Source: Nocardia sp. BMG111209 (GTDB taxonomy: Bacteria > Actinomycetota > Actinomycetes > Mycobacteriales > Mycobacteriaceae). Taken from it: a DNA stretch of 64,000 nt. The notes under the pieces were generated by a model. That model was not told where the DNA came from. It saw nothing but the letters and a program-made list of their open reading frames with translations, and did no database searches. The stretch is taken from assembly GCF_000381925.1 (NCBI RefSeq), contig NZ_KB907310.1, positions 682,001 to 746,000 of the forward strand, in the 5' to 3' direction. A program made the translations under genes and the position numbers. Below, one piece after another: positions 7,471 through 17,425 of the stretch. Each line of letters begins with the position of its first letter. The stretch's first letter is position 1.

Positions 7471-7582
7471 TGCCTCCGGCCTGGGAGGCCCCGTCGGCCC
7501 CCCGGTGAATCGGAACAGGTTCCACGCCGGGACGGGCGGCGATTGCCCGAGGTTGCCCCGTCGGCAGGCCGGTCGGCGGGGG

Positions 7583-8806
7583 ATGACAACATTGTGTGGC
7601 GTGAGCGCTCGTTCTTTCGACTCGTCGGGAATGCCGACGGTGACCATGATCGGTGGCGGCCAGCTGGCGCGGATGACGCACCAGGCTGCCGTCGCGCTGG
7701 GGCAGTCGCTGCGTGTGCTGGCGGAGCACCCCGGCGATCCCGCCGCCCAGGTCTCGCCCGAGGTGGTGCTCGGGTCCCATACCGACCTCGCGGCGCTACG
7801 CAAGGCCGCGGTCGGCTCGCACGCGCTGACCTTCGATCACGAGCACGTACCCACCGAACACCTCGAGACGCTGATCGCCGAGGGGGTGAACGTGCAGCCG
7901 CCGCCGCGGGCCCTGGTGTTCGCCCAGGACAAGCTGGCCATGCGCCGCAAACTCGCCGAACTGGGCGTCCCCGAACCGCCGTTCGTGGCGGTCGAATCGG
8001 TGGCCGACGCGCTCGGCTTCGGCGACGAGCACGGCTGGCCGTTCGTGCTGAAGGCGGTGCGCGGCGGCTACGACGGTCGCGGTGTGTGGATGATCGGCGA
8101 ACGTGCCGAGGCCGAGCGGCTCGTCACCGAGCAACTGGCGGCCGGGGTGACACTGCTGGCCGAGCAGAAAGTGGATCTGAAGCGCGAACTGTCGGCGATG
8201 GTGGCCCGCTCCCCGTTCGGCCAGGCCGCGGCCTGGCCCGTGGTGGAGACCGTGCAACGGGACGGCCAGTGCGCCGTCGTGATCGCGCCCGCCCCCGGCC
8301 TGCCGTCCGCCGCGGCGACCGATGCGGAGGCGCTGGCCCTGCGACTGGCCGCCGAACTGGGCGTCACCGGCGCGATGGCGGTCGAACTGTTCGAGACACA
8401 CTCCGGTGAGCTGCTGGTCAACGAGCTGGCGATGCGTCCGCACAACTCCGGCCACTGGGGTATGGACGGCGCGGTCACCGGTCAGTTCGAACAGCATCTG
8501 CGCGCGGTGCTGGACTATCCGCTGGGCAGCACCCGCCCGCTGGCCCCGGTGACGGTGATGGCGAACATCCTCGGCGCCCCCGAGGCGCCCGCGATGTCGA
8601 TGGACGAACGCCTGCACCACCTGTTCGCCCGGCTCCCGGAGGCCCGGGTGCACCTCTACGGCAAGGGCGAGCGGCCCAAGCGCAAGATCGGGCACGTCAA
8701 CATCCTCGGCGACGATGTGGCCGAGGTACGCGAGAAGGCGGAGCGCGCGGCGCACTGGATGTCGCACGCGGTATGGACCGACGGATGGGACCCCCATGGC
8801 CACTGA
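7583..8806 (+). CDS. purK: 5-(carboxyamino)imidazole ribonucleotide synthase
   Basis: ATP-grasp enzyme of purine synthesis converting AIR, bicarbonate and ATP to N5-CAIR. 407 aa from ATG 7583. N-terminal [11 protein letters not shown]-grasp signature [16 protein letters not shown], and [13 protein letters not shown] near the active site. Start is uncertain: ATG 7583 has GGCGGGGG upstream; GTG 7601 and ATG 7631 ([10 protein letters not shown]) are also possible and would trim a non-conserved leader. Its end overlaps purE by 11 nt, so the pair is translated together. Confidence 0.95.
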   Translation: MTTLCGVSARSFDSSGMPTVTMIGGGQLARMTHQAAVALGQSLRVLAEHPGDPAAQVSPEVVLGSHTDLAALRKAAVGSHALTFDHEHVPTEHLETLIAEGVNVQPPPRALVFAQDKLAMRRKLAELGVPEPPFVAVESVADALGFGDEHGWPFVLKAVRGGYDGRGVWMIGERAEAERLVTEQLAAGVTLLAEQKVDLKRELSAMVARSPFGQAAAWPVVETVQRDGQCAVVIAPAPGLPSAAATDAEALALRLAAELGVTGAMAVELFETHSGELLVNELAMRPHNSGHWGMDGAVTGQFEQHLRAVLDYPLGSTRPLAPVTVMANILGAPEAPAMSMDERLHHLFARLPEARVHLYGKGERPKRKIGHVNILGDDVAEVREKAERAAHWMSHAVWTDGWDPHGH

Positions 8807-9347
8807 AAACACCCCGCCGGGCCCTTCGGGGCACTCCGCAGGCTCCGCGCCCGGCCCCCAGGTCGGCCTGATCATGGGCAGCGATTCCGACTGGCCGACC
8901 ATGGAGGCGGCCGCGGAAGCGCTGGCGGAGTTCAGAATTCGGTTCGAGGTCGGCGTGGTGTCCGCGCATCGCACCCCACAGCGCATGCTCGACTACGCTC
9001 GCACGGCCGCCGCCCGCGGCCTGCGGGTGATCATCGCCGGCGCGGGCGGCGCCGCCCACCTCCCCGGCATGGTCGCCTCGGCCACCGCGCTGCCCGTGAT
9101 CGGCGTCCCGGTCCCGCTGAAGTACCTCGACGGCATGGACTCCCTGCTGTCGATCGTGCAGATGCCCGCCGGCGTCCCGGTCGCCACCGTCTCGATCGGC
9201 GGCGCCCGCAACGCGGGCCTGCTGGCGGTCCGCATCCTCGCCGCCGCCGACCCCACCCTCCGCACCCGCATGGAACAGTTCCAGGCCGACCTGGAGAAAC
9301 TCGTCCTGGAAAAGGACGAATCCCTCCGCACCCGCCTGCTCGGCTGA
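8796..9347 (+). CDS. purE: 5-(carboxyamino)imidazole ribonucleotide mutase
   Basis: Moves the carboxyl group of N5-CAIR to C4 to give CAIR, the step after PurK. 183 aa. Class I PurE motifs: [22 protein letters not shown] with the active-site His, and [15 protein letters not shown] Pro/Gly/Ser-rich N-terminal extension of about 20 residues precedes the core. ATG 8796 lies inside the purK end (overlapping frames). Confidence 0.96.
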   Translation: MATENTPPGPSGHSAGSAPGPQVGLIMGSDSDWPTMEAAAEALAEFRIRFEVGVVSAHRTPQRMLDYARTAAARGLRVIIAGAGGAAHLPGMVASATALPVIGVPVPLKYLDGMDSLLSIVQMPAGVPVATVSIGGARNAGLLAVRILAAADPTLRTRMEQFQADLEKLVLEKDESLRTRLLG

Positions 9348-9407
9348 TCCGGAACGACCCGGTATCCCCGCGGCCCGCGACTCGATTCCGGGGCGGCGGG
9401 CATCGAG

Positions 9408-9413
9408 TAGGTT
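9408..9413 (+). promoter_or_regulatory. -10 hexamer TAGGTT, leaderless start for GlcD-like gene
   Basis: TAGGTT ends 6 nt before the GTG at 9420; no Shine-Dalgarno between. Confidence 0.5.
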
Positions 9414-9419
9414 GCAGAG

Positions 9420-10778
<1,359 letters not shown>

Positions 10779-10815
10779 CCGGAACAATTGTCGCTACCGA
10801 GGAGTTCCACCGAGC

Positions 10816-11106
10816 ATGACGACCAGGCTCGAACACAATGCCGCGGCCACCAGGTACGAAATCCACATCGACGACACGCTGGCGGGCTACGCGGACTACA
10901 GCGAGCGCACTCTCGGCGACACCCGGGTTCGGGATTTCCAGCACACGCTGACCTTCCCGGAATTCCGTGGCCGCGGCGTCGCCGCAGAGCTCATCGAATT
11001 CGCGTTGCGCGATGCCCGCGAGAATGATTTCGCGATAATACCGACCTGCTGGTATGTCGAGAAATTCATCGCGGAACATCGCGAATACGCCGACCTGGTG
11101 GCTTAA
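10816..11106 (+). CDS. Small GNAT-fold N-acetyltransferase-like protein
   Basis: 96 aa. The central FPEFRGRGVAAELIEFALRDAR is the acetyl-CoA loop of the small YidJ/NATD1-like GNAT family (COG2388 type). The protein is about half a normal GNAT, which is usual for this family. Substrate unknown. GAGGAG lies about 11 nt before the ATG. Composition drops in GC towards the 3' end. Its stop overlaps the stop of the convergent 99-aa gene by 3 nt. Confidence 0.85.
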   Translation: MTTRLEHNAAATRYEIHIDDTLAGYADYSERTLGDTRVRDFQHTLTFPEFRGRGVAAELIEFALRDARENDFAIIPTCWYVEKFIAEHREYADLVA

Positions 11107-11402
11107 TTCCGCCGCCACAGGCGCTGGTTCACGCCGCTGCCGAGAGCGTGGGCAACTTTACTGCCGTCGAAACCGGGTAGCTGGCGCAGGCGGTCGAGGA
11201 ACTTGCTGTCGGCCGCCGATCGCGGCACGACGCAGCCGTTCCCCTTGGTGCCGATCAGCACGTAGAACACCACGTCGGTGAACGGGCCGTCCGACGTGCT
11301 GATGATTCGAACCTCCGAAAGCTCCTGCCACGCAACCTCTTCGATACGTCCGTTGTCGAGGGTGCGCCGGACGAACCTGTCGTTGATCTCGACTCCGGCC
11401 AT
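11103..11402 (-). CDS. Hypothetical protein, 99 aa
   Basis: Soluble protein that looks like a small beta-barrel (RFVRRTLDNGRIEEVAWQELSEVRII, then FTDVVFYVLIGTKGNGCVVPRSAA). Similar short proteins with a WxEL...I pattern occur as hypothetical or immunity-like proteins, but I cannot name the family. Convergent overlap with the GNAT-like gene. The region upstream (11403-11547) is comparatively AT rich and holds a small dyad ATTCGC-6-GCGAAT at 11446-11463. Confidence 0.7.
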   Translation of the reverse strand: MAGVEINDRFVRRTLDNGRIEEVAWQELSEVRIISTSDGPFTDVVFYVLIGTKGNGCVVPRSAADSKFLDRLRQLPGFDGSKVAHALGSGVNQRLWRRN

Positions 11403-11547
11403 GGATCAATAGTGCGCTATGAGCCGCACGTATGCATAGACCCTAATTCGCCCGATTGCGAATGAAATAGCAAATGCAAGAACGACTCTGGCGATGCGAG
11501 GGCCCGGAGATCATGCCCCGGCCGCGCACCGCCGTCGTCGCCGGGAA

Positions 11548-12708
11548 TCAGCCCTTGAGCAGCGCGCGCGACATCACCACGCGTTGAATCTGGTTGGTGC
11601 CCTCGTAGATCTGGGTGATCTTGGCATCGCGCATCATTCGCTCCACCGGGAAATCGGTGGTGTAGCCCGCGCCGCCGAACAACTGCACCGCATCGGTGGT
11701 GACCGACATGGCGACATCGGAGGCGAAGCACTTGGCGGCGGCGGAGATGAAGCCGAGGTTCTTCTCGCCGCGTTCGGCGCGGGCGGCGGAGGTGTAGACC
11801 ATGAGCCGGGCGGCCTCCACCTTCATCGCCATATCGGCGAGCATGAACTGGGTGTTCTGGAAATCCGCGATGGGCTTGCCGAACTGCTTGCGGTCCTTGG
11901 TGTAGGCGAGGGCCGCGTCCAGGGCGCCCTGGGCGATGCCCACGGCCTGCGCGCCGATGGTCGGGCGGGTGTGGTCGAGGGTCTCCAGCGCGGTCTTGAA
12001 GCCGGTGCCCTCCGCGCCGATGATCCGGTCGCCGGGTATCCGGCAGTTCTCGAAGTACAGCTCCGCGGTCGGCGAACCCTTGATGCCGAGCTTGTGCTCG
12101 AGCGGCCCCACCACGAAACCCTCGTCGTCCTTGTGCACCATGAAGGCCGAGATGCCGTTGGCGCCCTTCTCCGGGTCGGTGACGGCCATGACGGTGTACC
12201 AGGAGGATTTGCCGCCGTTGGTGATCCAGCACTTGGAGCCGTTGATCACCCAGTCGTCGCCGTCGCGGCGGGCACGGGTGCGCATACTGCCGGCGTCGGA
12301 TCCGGCCTCGCGCTCGGACAGCGCGTAGGAGGCCATCAGGCCGCCGGCGATATCGGGCAGCACCCGCTGCTTCAGCTCCTCGGAACCCTTCAGGATCAGG
12401 CCCATGGTGCCGAGCTTGTTCACCGCCGGGATCAGCGAGGACGAGCCGCACACCCGCGCGACCTCCTCGATCACGATGCAGGTGGCGACGGAATCCGCGC
12501 CCTGGCCGCCGTACGCCTCGGGGACGTGCACGGCGTTGAAGCCGGCGGCGTTCAGCGCGTCCAGGGCCTCCTGCGGGAACCGTGCCCGGCCGTCGACGTC
12601 CTTCGCGTACGGCGCGATCTCCTTCTCCGAGAGGGCGCGGATGGCCGCGCGCAACTCGTGATGGACGTCGTCCAGCTGAAAGAGTCCGAAGTCGGGGTTG
12701 CCCGCCAT
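11548..12708 (-). CDS. fadE25: Acyl-CoA dehydrogenase, FadE25-like
   Basis: 386 aa flavoenzyme forming the 2,3-double bond of acyl-CoA; short/branched-chain members serve valine, leucine or isoleucine breakdown. Motifs: YALSEREAGSDAGSMRTRA, CWITNGG, the C-terminal RMMRDAKITQIYEGTNQIQR with the catalytic Glu of YEGTN. ATG 12708 has CAGGAG about 9 nt upstream; the longer reading to 12813 is rejected because it runs through the operators. Lies downstream of, and is probably controlled by, the TetR gene at 12885-13562. Same neighbourhood as fadE25 of mycobacteria. Confidence 0.93.
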   Translation of the reverse strand: MAGNPDFGLFQLDDVHHELRAAIRALSEKEIAPYAKDVDGRARFPQEALDALNAAGFNAVHVPEAYGGQGADSVATCIVIEEVARVCGSSSLIPAVNKLGTMGLILKGSEELKQRVLPDIAGGLMASYALSEREAGSDAGSMRTRARRDGDDWVINGSKCWITNGGKSSWYTVMAVTDPEKGANGISAFMVHKDDEGFVVGPLEHKLGIKGSPTAELYFENCRIPGDRIIGAEGTGFKTALETLDHTRPTIGAQAVGIAQGALDAALAYTKDRKQFGKPIADFQNTQFMLADMAMKVEAARLMVYTSAARAERGEKNLGFISAAAKCFASDVAMSVTTDAVQLFGGAGYTTDFPVERMMRDAKITQIYEGTNQIQRVVMSRALLKG

Positions 12709-12764
12709 GAGTTCACTCCTGGTCGTGGGTCGGATCGCGTGACGACGCGAAGCTCCAGCATGTC

Positions 12765-12777
12765 GGCACCGAGTGCC
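12765..12777. promoter_or_regulatory. TetR-type operator 1 (GGCAC-CGA-GTGCC)
   Basis: Perfect 5-bp dyad with 3-nt centre, about 57 nt upstream of fadE25. Same motif recurs at 12840-12854. Confidence 0.6.
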
Positions 12778-12839
12778 ATTCAATTCGAGTATACGCCGCC
12801 AGGTGGCGACCACATGCGCGGACGGGCGTGTTCAGCGGG

Positions 12840-12854
12840 TGGCACTGAGTGCCA
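12840..12854. promoter_or_regulatory. TetR-type operator 2 (TGGCAC-TGA-GTGCCA)
   Basis: Perfect 6-bp dyad with 3-nt centre between tetR stop and fadE25 start; shares GGCACnGAGTGCC with operator 1, 75 bp away. Confidence 0.65.
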
Positions 12855-12884
12855 AGGTGTGCGATCAGGAAACTGTGAGCGCCA

Positions 12885-13562
12885 TCACAGACTACCGAGG
12901 TGATCCGACAGCAACTCGGCCACCTGTCGCGGCGGCATGTCGCGGGGGAACACCGCCACCACCATCTCGCCCGCCGCGCGATCGCCGCGCGGGACGGCGG
13001 CCAGGGCCGTGCGCAGATCCGCGGCGGCGGCCTCGCTCTCGCCGCGCACCATCCGGCGCAGCAGATAGTTGTGGGTGGCCGTGACCGCGGCGCTGAACTG
13101 CACCATCGCCAGATCCGGGGCGTCGGGCAACCGGCCGCGCAGATAATCGGTGAACAGCCGCTCGTAGCGGAACACCGTGACGATCTCGCGATCGCGCAGC
13201 GCCGGCACCTGCCGGACCACCCGATACCGCTGGGCCGCCAATTCCCTTGTCCGGGTGAATCTCTCGAATACCCCGACGACCGCCTCGCAGACTGCGGTCC
13301 ACGGATCGGTCTGCGCCGCTTCGAGATCCGCGCGCGCCTGCGCCAATTGTGCTTCGTGGTCGGCGAAGACCACATCCTCCTTGGAGCGGAACTGCCGGAA
13401 GAACGTCCGCCGCGACACCCCCGCCGCCTCCGCGATCTCGTCGACGGAGGTGGCCTCGTACCCCTGCTCCGCGAACAGCCGCAGCGCCTCCCCGGCCACC
13501 CGCAACCGGAACCGGGCGGCCTCCGCGGCGACCTCGGCACGAGCATTGTCGTCAACAGGCAC
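12885..13562 (-). CDS. TetR-family regulator upstream of fadE25
   Basis: 225 aa. N-terminal helix-turn-helix about 15-65 (ALRLFAEQGYEATSVDEIAEAAGVSRRTFFRQFRSKEDVVF); C-terminal ligand domain typical of AcrR/TetR regulators responding to acyl-CoA or drugs. The two GGCACnGAGTGCC operators between this gene and fadE25 make it the likely repressor of fadE25, perhaps with an acyl-CoA as ligand (inference). GTG start has a TACCGT -10 box 6 nt upstream, predicting a leaderless message. Confidence 0.9.
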   Translation of the reverse strand: MPVDDNARAEVAAEAARFRLRVAGEALRLFAEQGYEATSVDEIAEAAGVSRRTFFRQFRSKEDVVFADHEAQLAQARADLEAAQTDPWTAVCEAVVGVFERFTRTRELAAQRYRVVRQVPALRDREIVTVFRYERLFTDYLRGRLPDAPDLAMVQFSAAVTATHNYLLRRMVRGESEAAAADLRTALAAVPRGDRAAGEMVVAVFPRDMPPRQVAELLSDHLGSL

Positions 13563-13568
13563 CCGTCA

Positions 13569-13574
13569 ACGGTA
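13569..13574 (-). promoter_or_regulatory. -10 hexamer TACCGT, leaderless start for tetR
   Basis: On the minus strand TACCGT ends 6 nt before the GTG at 13562, with TGACGG in the gap. Confidence 0.5.
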
Positions 13575-13689
13575 GCGAGTGCCGTCCGGCTCGACTGGCG
13601 ACGAGTCGGCAAAAGCGGCACACTCCCTGCACAATGGATTGCCTCGGGCCGGGGGAGTCGGCACGGGCGGTCGACGAAAGGATGCCTGC

Positions 13690-13986
13690 GTGATGGGGAT
13701 GGATTCGCCCGGAATCCGGGATCTGCTGGTGGGACTGTTCGCCGACGACGAGGTCGATGCCGCCGTGCTGGGACGGATCCGGGCCGGGGAGATCCGGACC
13801 TGGGTCGAGGCGGTGGACCGTTCGGGCCTGTTCGGCCGCGAGGTGGTGGCGCGGGTACGACAGCAGTGGACCGAGGATCCGCGGTCTCTGCTCGACGTGC
13901 TGCTCGGCACCGCCGACGACCTCACCCGTCGCCGGTGGCTCGGCGAATGGGGCGGCCCGGCCGCGAGCGAGCGTTTGATTTCCTAG
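13690..13986 (+). CDS. Hypothetical protein, about 98 aa
   Basis: Acidic, helical, soluble protein (DLLVGLFADDEVDAAVLGRIRAGEIRTWVEAVDRSGLFGREVVARV). No family recognised. Start codons GTG 13690, ATG 13693 and ATG 13699 are adjacent in frame; AAAGGA at 13676-13681 favours GTG 13690 or ATG 13693. Ends 26 nt before the GroES-like gene. Confidence 0.65.
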   Translation: MMGMDSPGIRDLLVGLFADDEVDAAVLGRIRAGEIRTWVEAVDRSGLFGREVVARVRQQWTEDPRSLLDVLLGTADDLTRRRWLGEWGGPAASERLIS

Positions 13987-14000
13987 TCGGTGCCGCGCGC

Positions 14001-14006
14001 TAGACT
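14001..14006 (+). promoter_or_regulatory. -10 hexamer TAGACT, leaderless start for GroES-like gene
   Basis: TAGACT ends 6 nt before the GTG at 14013; no Shine-Dalgarno. Confidence 0.55.
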
Positions 14007-14012
14007 GCCGCG

Positions 14013-14333
14013 GTGTCCGATTCGAAGCTCGAAATTCAGATGCTGCACGATCGGGTGATGGTCCGCGTGTCTCCCGAAGAGGGGGAGCGGCGCAGCAGCG
14101 GAGGCATCCTGATCCCGGCGACCGCCCAGGTGGCGAAGCGTCTGACCTGGGGGCAGGTCTGTGGGGTGGGTTCGCATGTGCGCGCGGTGGGCCTGGGCGA
14201 CCGGGTGTTGTTCAACGCCGACGACCAGTTCGAGGTCGAGGTGCAGGGTCAGGCGTATCTGGTGATGCGCGAGCGCGATCTGCACGCCGTCGCCAACGAG
14301 CGGCCGGAACACGGCACCGGGCTGTACCTGTAG
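14013..14333 (+). CDS. GroES-like co-chaperonin paralogue
   Basis: 106 aa Cpn10-fold protein. MLHDRVMVRVSPEEGERRSSGGILIPATA is the Cpn10 core; WGQVCGVG and LGDRVLFNADDQFEVEVQGQAYLVMRERDLHAV follow. No GroEL gene is next to it. The mobile loop is shorter and lacks the GroEL-binding hydrophobic tripeptide in its usual place, so it may not work as a normal GroES. Monocistronic, ending in a strong bidirectional hairpin. Confidence 0.85.
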   Translation: MSDSKLEIQMLHDRVMVRVSPEEGERRSSGGILIPATAQVAKRLTWGQVCGVGSHVRAVGLGDRVLFNADDQFEVEVQGQAYLVMRERDLHAVANERPEHGTGLYL

Positions 14334-14343
14334 ATTTCCGGCG

Positions 14344-14383
14344 CCGGCCGGAACCACGCCGAGGTGCGCGCGGTTCCGGCCGG
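14344..14383. terminator. Bidirectional terminator hairpin
   Basis: CCGGCCGGAACC (14344-14355) and GGTTCCGGCCGG (14372-14383) form a perfect 12-bp stem with a 16-nt loop, between the convergent GroES-like and MFS genes. Confidence 0.7.
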
Positions 14384-14390
14384 GCGAGGA

Positions 14391-15857
14391 TCACGGCCGG
14401 TCGGCCGCCGGGCGGGGCAGCGCCAGCGCCGCGGCCAGCACGATCGCCAGCACCACGGCGCCACCCAGCGCGGATGTCTCCATCGCGGTGACGAAATGCC
14501 CGCCGTGGCGTCCGGTGCCCAGGGCGGCGAAGAAGATCACCCCGAGGACGGTGGCGCCGATCGCGTTGCCGAACTGCTGGGCGGTGGTCAGCACCCCCGC
14601 GGCCATACCGGCCTGCCGTGCGGGGATACCCGAGGACAACACCGCGCCCACGACCGAGGGGATGGTCAGCCCGTTGCCGGCGCCGACGATCATCATGCCG
14701 GGGATCAGCGCCACGGCGCCGAGATGCGGTTCGCCGAAATGCAGCACCGCCAGCGTGATCGCCAGCCCGGTGAGGCTGGTGCAGGTGCCCAGCACCATCA
14801 CCCGCGTGCCGATCCGGGCCGCCACCCGGGGCGCGAGGAAGAACGAACTGCTCGCGAAGCACACCCCCAGCGGCGCGAACGCCAGACCCGCTCGCAGCGG
14901 CGACAATCCGAGCCCGTCCTGCAGGAACAGGGTGAGGCACAACATGAATCCGGCGAAGAAGGTCAGATAGCCGCCCGCGATCAGCAGTCCCAGGCCGAAG
15001 CCCCGGCGGCGAACCATCGAGATGTCCAGTACCGGTTCGCCGCCGCGCGCGGTGAGCCGTCGCTCGTAGTGCACGGTGAGCGCCAGGACCGGCGCCGCCG
15101 CGATCATCGACAGCCAGGTCCACAGCGGCCAGCCCTCCGGGCGGCCGAGCGTGATCGGCACCAGCAGCAGCGCCAGCGCCGCCGAGATGCCCAGTGCGCC
15201 GACCGGATCCAGCTTCGGCCGCTGGATCCGGTCGTGTGCGGGCAGCCAGCGGGCGGCCAGCGCCGCGGCGGCCAGCCCGATCGGCACGTTGATGTAGAAG
15301 ATGCTGCGCCAGCCCCAGCCGAACAGGTCCAGGTTCAACAGGATTCCGCCGAGCACCTGGCCCGACACCGCGCCGATGCCGATGGTGGCGCCGAAAGCGG
15401 CCATGGCCCGCGGTCGTTCGCGCACCGGGAACAACGTGTTGATCAGCGCCAGCATCTGCGGCACCATCAGCGCCGCGGTGCCGCCCTGCAGGATGCGGAA
15501 GGCGACCAGTGCCCAGGCATTCGGCGCGAGCCCGCACAGCAGCGAGGCGACGGTGAAGGCCAGCATGCCGAGCACGAACAGCCGCCGGTGACCGTGCAGG
15601 TCGCCGAGCCGGCCGCCGGTGATCAGCCCGGACGCGTAGGCGAAGCCGTATCCCCCGACGATCAGCTCCAGCGCGGATTCGCCCGCGTGCAGGTCGGTTT
15701 GCAGTGAGGAGGCGGCGACGTTGACGACGAACCAGTCGAACATCGCCATGAACATGGCGCTCAGGACCACCGGCAGTACCCGGTGGCGTGCGGGAAAGCC
15801 GTCGTCCGCCGGAGCTCTGACGGAAATGGTTGGTGCGGAACGGGTTTCGAGGACTGA
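14391..15857 (-). CDS. MFS efflux transporter, DHA2 (14-TM) family
   Basis: 488 aa drug:H+ antiporter-like protein. Many hydrophobic helices; antiporter motifs GGRLGDLHGHRRLFVLGM (motif A) and ILQGGTAALMVPQML (motif B), then IGAVSGQVLGG (motif C). The GTG start at 15857 has GGGAGA 7 nt upstream; an alternative ATG at 15884 adds nine residues. Divergent from a TetR gene, with operator-like palindromes between, so it is the likely target of that repressor. Substrate unknown. Confidence 0.9.
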   Translation of the reverse strand, partial: SVLETRSAPTISVRAPADDGFPARHRVLPVVLSAMFMAMFDWFVVNVAASSLQTDLHAGESALELIVGGYGFAYASGLITGGRLGDLHGHRRLFVLGMLAFTVASLLCGLAPNAWALVAFRILQGGTAALMVPQMLALINTLFPVRERPRAMAAFGATIGIGAVSGQVLGGILLNLDLFGWGWRSIFYINVPIGLAAAALAARWLPAHDRIQRPKLDPVGALGISAALALLLVPITLGRPEGWPLWTWLSMIAAAPVLALTVHYERRLTARGGEPVLDISMVRRRGFGLGLLIAGGYLTFFAGFMLCLTLFLQDGLGLSPLRAGLAFAPLGVCFASSSFFLAPRVAARIGTRVMVLGTCTSLTGLAITLAVLHFGEPHLGAVALIPGMMIVGAGNGLTIPSVVGAVLSSGIPARQAGMAAGVLTTAQQFGNAIGATVLGVIFFAALGTGRHGGHFVTAMETSALGGAVVLAIVLAAALALPRPAADRP

Positions 15858-15974
15858 CACGTCGTTCTCCCGAATGCGGATCATCGGTGGGGCGGCGCCA
15901 CACTGCGCCGGGTGGAGACGAAGTCTGTAACTAACTGGTTGGTTGTAACTATTCCATCGCCGCGAAATGCGTGT

Positions 15975-15988
15975 CAACCGATCGGTTG
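15975..15988. promoter_or_regulatory. TetR operator CAACCGATCGGTTG
   Basis: Perfect 14-bp palindrome 15 nt upstream of the tetR ATG and directly before its -10 box, so a bound dimer would block its promoter. A related imperfect element (AACTAACTGGTTGGTTG) lies at about 15930-15947 on the MFS side. Confidence 0.65.
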
Positions 15989-15990
15989 CT

Positions 15991-15996
15991 TACGAT
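15991..15996 (+). promoter_or_regulatory. -10 hexamer TACGAT, leaderless start for tetR
   Basis: TACGAT ends 6 nt before ATG 16003, right after the palindromic operator. Confidence 0.55.
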
Positions 15997-16002
15997 CGGT
16001 AC

Positions 16003-16602
16003 ATGCCGCCGAGAGACCCCGAGGCGACCAAGGCCCGCATCTTCGACGCGGCGACCCGGGAGTTCGCCGCCTACGGGATCGCCGGCGCCCGCGTCGACCG
16101 CATCGCCCGCAACGCACAGGCCAACAAGCAGCTGATCTACGCCTATTTCGGCGACAAGGAACAGCTGTTCCACCAGGTCCTGGAGAAGGCGATGGTGCAC
16201 GTGGCCGACGCGGTCAGCACCGATATCGATGATCTGGACCGGTGGGTCGACCAGCACATCGACTACCACCGCGCGCATCCGGAATTCCTGCGGCTGCTGA
16301 TGTGGGAGGCGCTCGAACTCGGCCAGGAGGGCGCCTCGGCCGGCGAGACCCGGACCGCTCGCTACCTGGACAAGAAGGTCAAGGTCGACTCGGCCCAGCA
16401 GCGCGGCCTGATCCGCGCGGACCTGCCACCCGGGCATCTGCTGATGCTGCTGATGAGCATGATCAACTATCCCGCGGCGGTTCCGCAGGTGCGCGGTTTC
16501 CTGCTCGGGCCGGACGGCGATCCGGAGCGCGCGCGGGCCGTGATCAAGGATGCGGTCCGGCGCATCGCGGCGCCGGGCGAGGACGCCGCCGACACCCGCT
16601 GA
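16003..16602 (+). CDS. TetR-family regulator of the divergent MFS pump
   Basis: 199 aa. Helix-turn-helix about 8-55 (ARIFDAATREFAAYGIAGARVDRIARNAQANKQLIYAYFGDKEQLF), then a C-terminal ligand-binding region of the type found in AcrR-like repressors with a TetR_C_17-like helix bundle. ATG 16003 (MPPRDPEATK) is supported by the -10 box. It probably represses itself and the MFS gene through CAACCGATCGGTTG. Confidence 0.9.
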   Translation: MPPRDPEATKARIFDAATREFAAYGIAGARVDRIARNAQANKQLIYAYFGDKEQLFHQVLEKAMVHVADAVSTDIDDLDRWVDQHIDYHRAHPEFLRLLMWEALELGQEGASAGETRTARYLDKKVKVDSAQQRGLIRADLPPGHLLMLLMSMINYPAAVPQVRGFLLGPDGDPERARAVIKDAVRRIAAPGEDAADTR

Positions 16603-16659
16603 CGAACTGCCGGATCACCGCCGCCGGTCGGACCGGGGGAACACGTCCGCCGGGCGGCC

Positions 16660-17313
16660 TCAGGAGCCGGGAGTGACGAGTACCTCGACGCGATCACCGT
16701 CGACCACCACCGCGTCGTCGTCGGTGAGGGCCCAGTGCGCGACGCCCTCGGCGCGATACCGGTCGGCGATCCGGTCGCAGGCCCCGTCCGGATCGGTGCC
16801 GGGCGAGCCGACGTGTGGGACGATCCGGTGATCCACCACACCCAATCCGTCCCAGCGTGCTTCGATGCCGCAGGCCGGTGGTACCTCGCCGGGATCGTCG
16901 ACGGCCTCGATACCGCGCAGGTCCGGGGTGAGCAGGCAGGCCCCCGCGCTGTAGCCCGCGTAGGCGACGGCATCCGCCGCGAGCAGCCGTGGCAGCACGA
17001 GATCCGCTCCGCTGAGCGCGAATCGGGCCCGCAGCACGAAGGTGTTGCCGCCGCGCACCCAGATCAGGGGGAACCGGGTGAGGGCGCGTTCCAGTTCGGC
17101 TTCGCGCCCGGTGAATTCGCGCAGGTCCACTACGTCCGGACGGAAACCGCGGTCCCGCAACGGTTTCAGATCGCTGGTGATCGCACCCTGCCAGGCGGCG
17201 GGCCAGGCATCGCAGGCGTTCGGGATCACCGCGACCGGTCCGGGAGTGCCCACGAGTGCGGCGAACCGGTCCTCGTGCTTCCCGAATCGATAGCTGGACA
17301 GGAACAGTCGCAT
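16660..17313 (-). CDS. Peptidase S51 (peptidase E / dipeptidase E-like)
   Basis: 217 aa cytosolic serine hydrolase of the class-I glutamine-amidotransferase-like fold. The nucleophile elbow is GYSAGACLL (Ser122), preceded by the oxyanion-hole segment WVRGGNTF (86-92) and followed by HRIVPHVGSPG with the putative His. Family members cleave Asp-X dipeptides or related isopeptides. ATG 17313 (MRLFLSSYRFG) chosen because the family begins here; an upstream extension to 17367 is Arg-rich non-coding sequence. Stands alone. Confidence 0.88.
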   Translation of the reverse strand: MRLFLSSYRFGKHEDRFAALVGTPGPVAVIPNACDAWPAAWQGAITSDLKPLRDRGFRPDVVDLREFTGREAELERALTRFPLIWVRGGNTFVLRARFALSGADLVLPRLLAADAVAYAGYSAGACLLTPDLRGIEAVDDPGEVPPACGIEARWDGLGVVDHRIVPHVGSPGTDPDGACDRIADRYRAEGVAHWALTDDDAVVVDGDRVEVLVTPGS

Positions 17314-17425
17314 CAGTGCCCGCCGAACCGATCGGCGGAGAAAGGTTCTCGCGCCGCGCCGGCGCAACGAGCGCCGGACGTTCGCACCCCTTGACAGAAT
17401 CTGTTGTCCGACAGACGGTTCGGCA

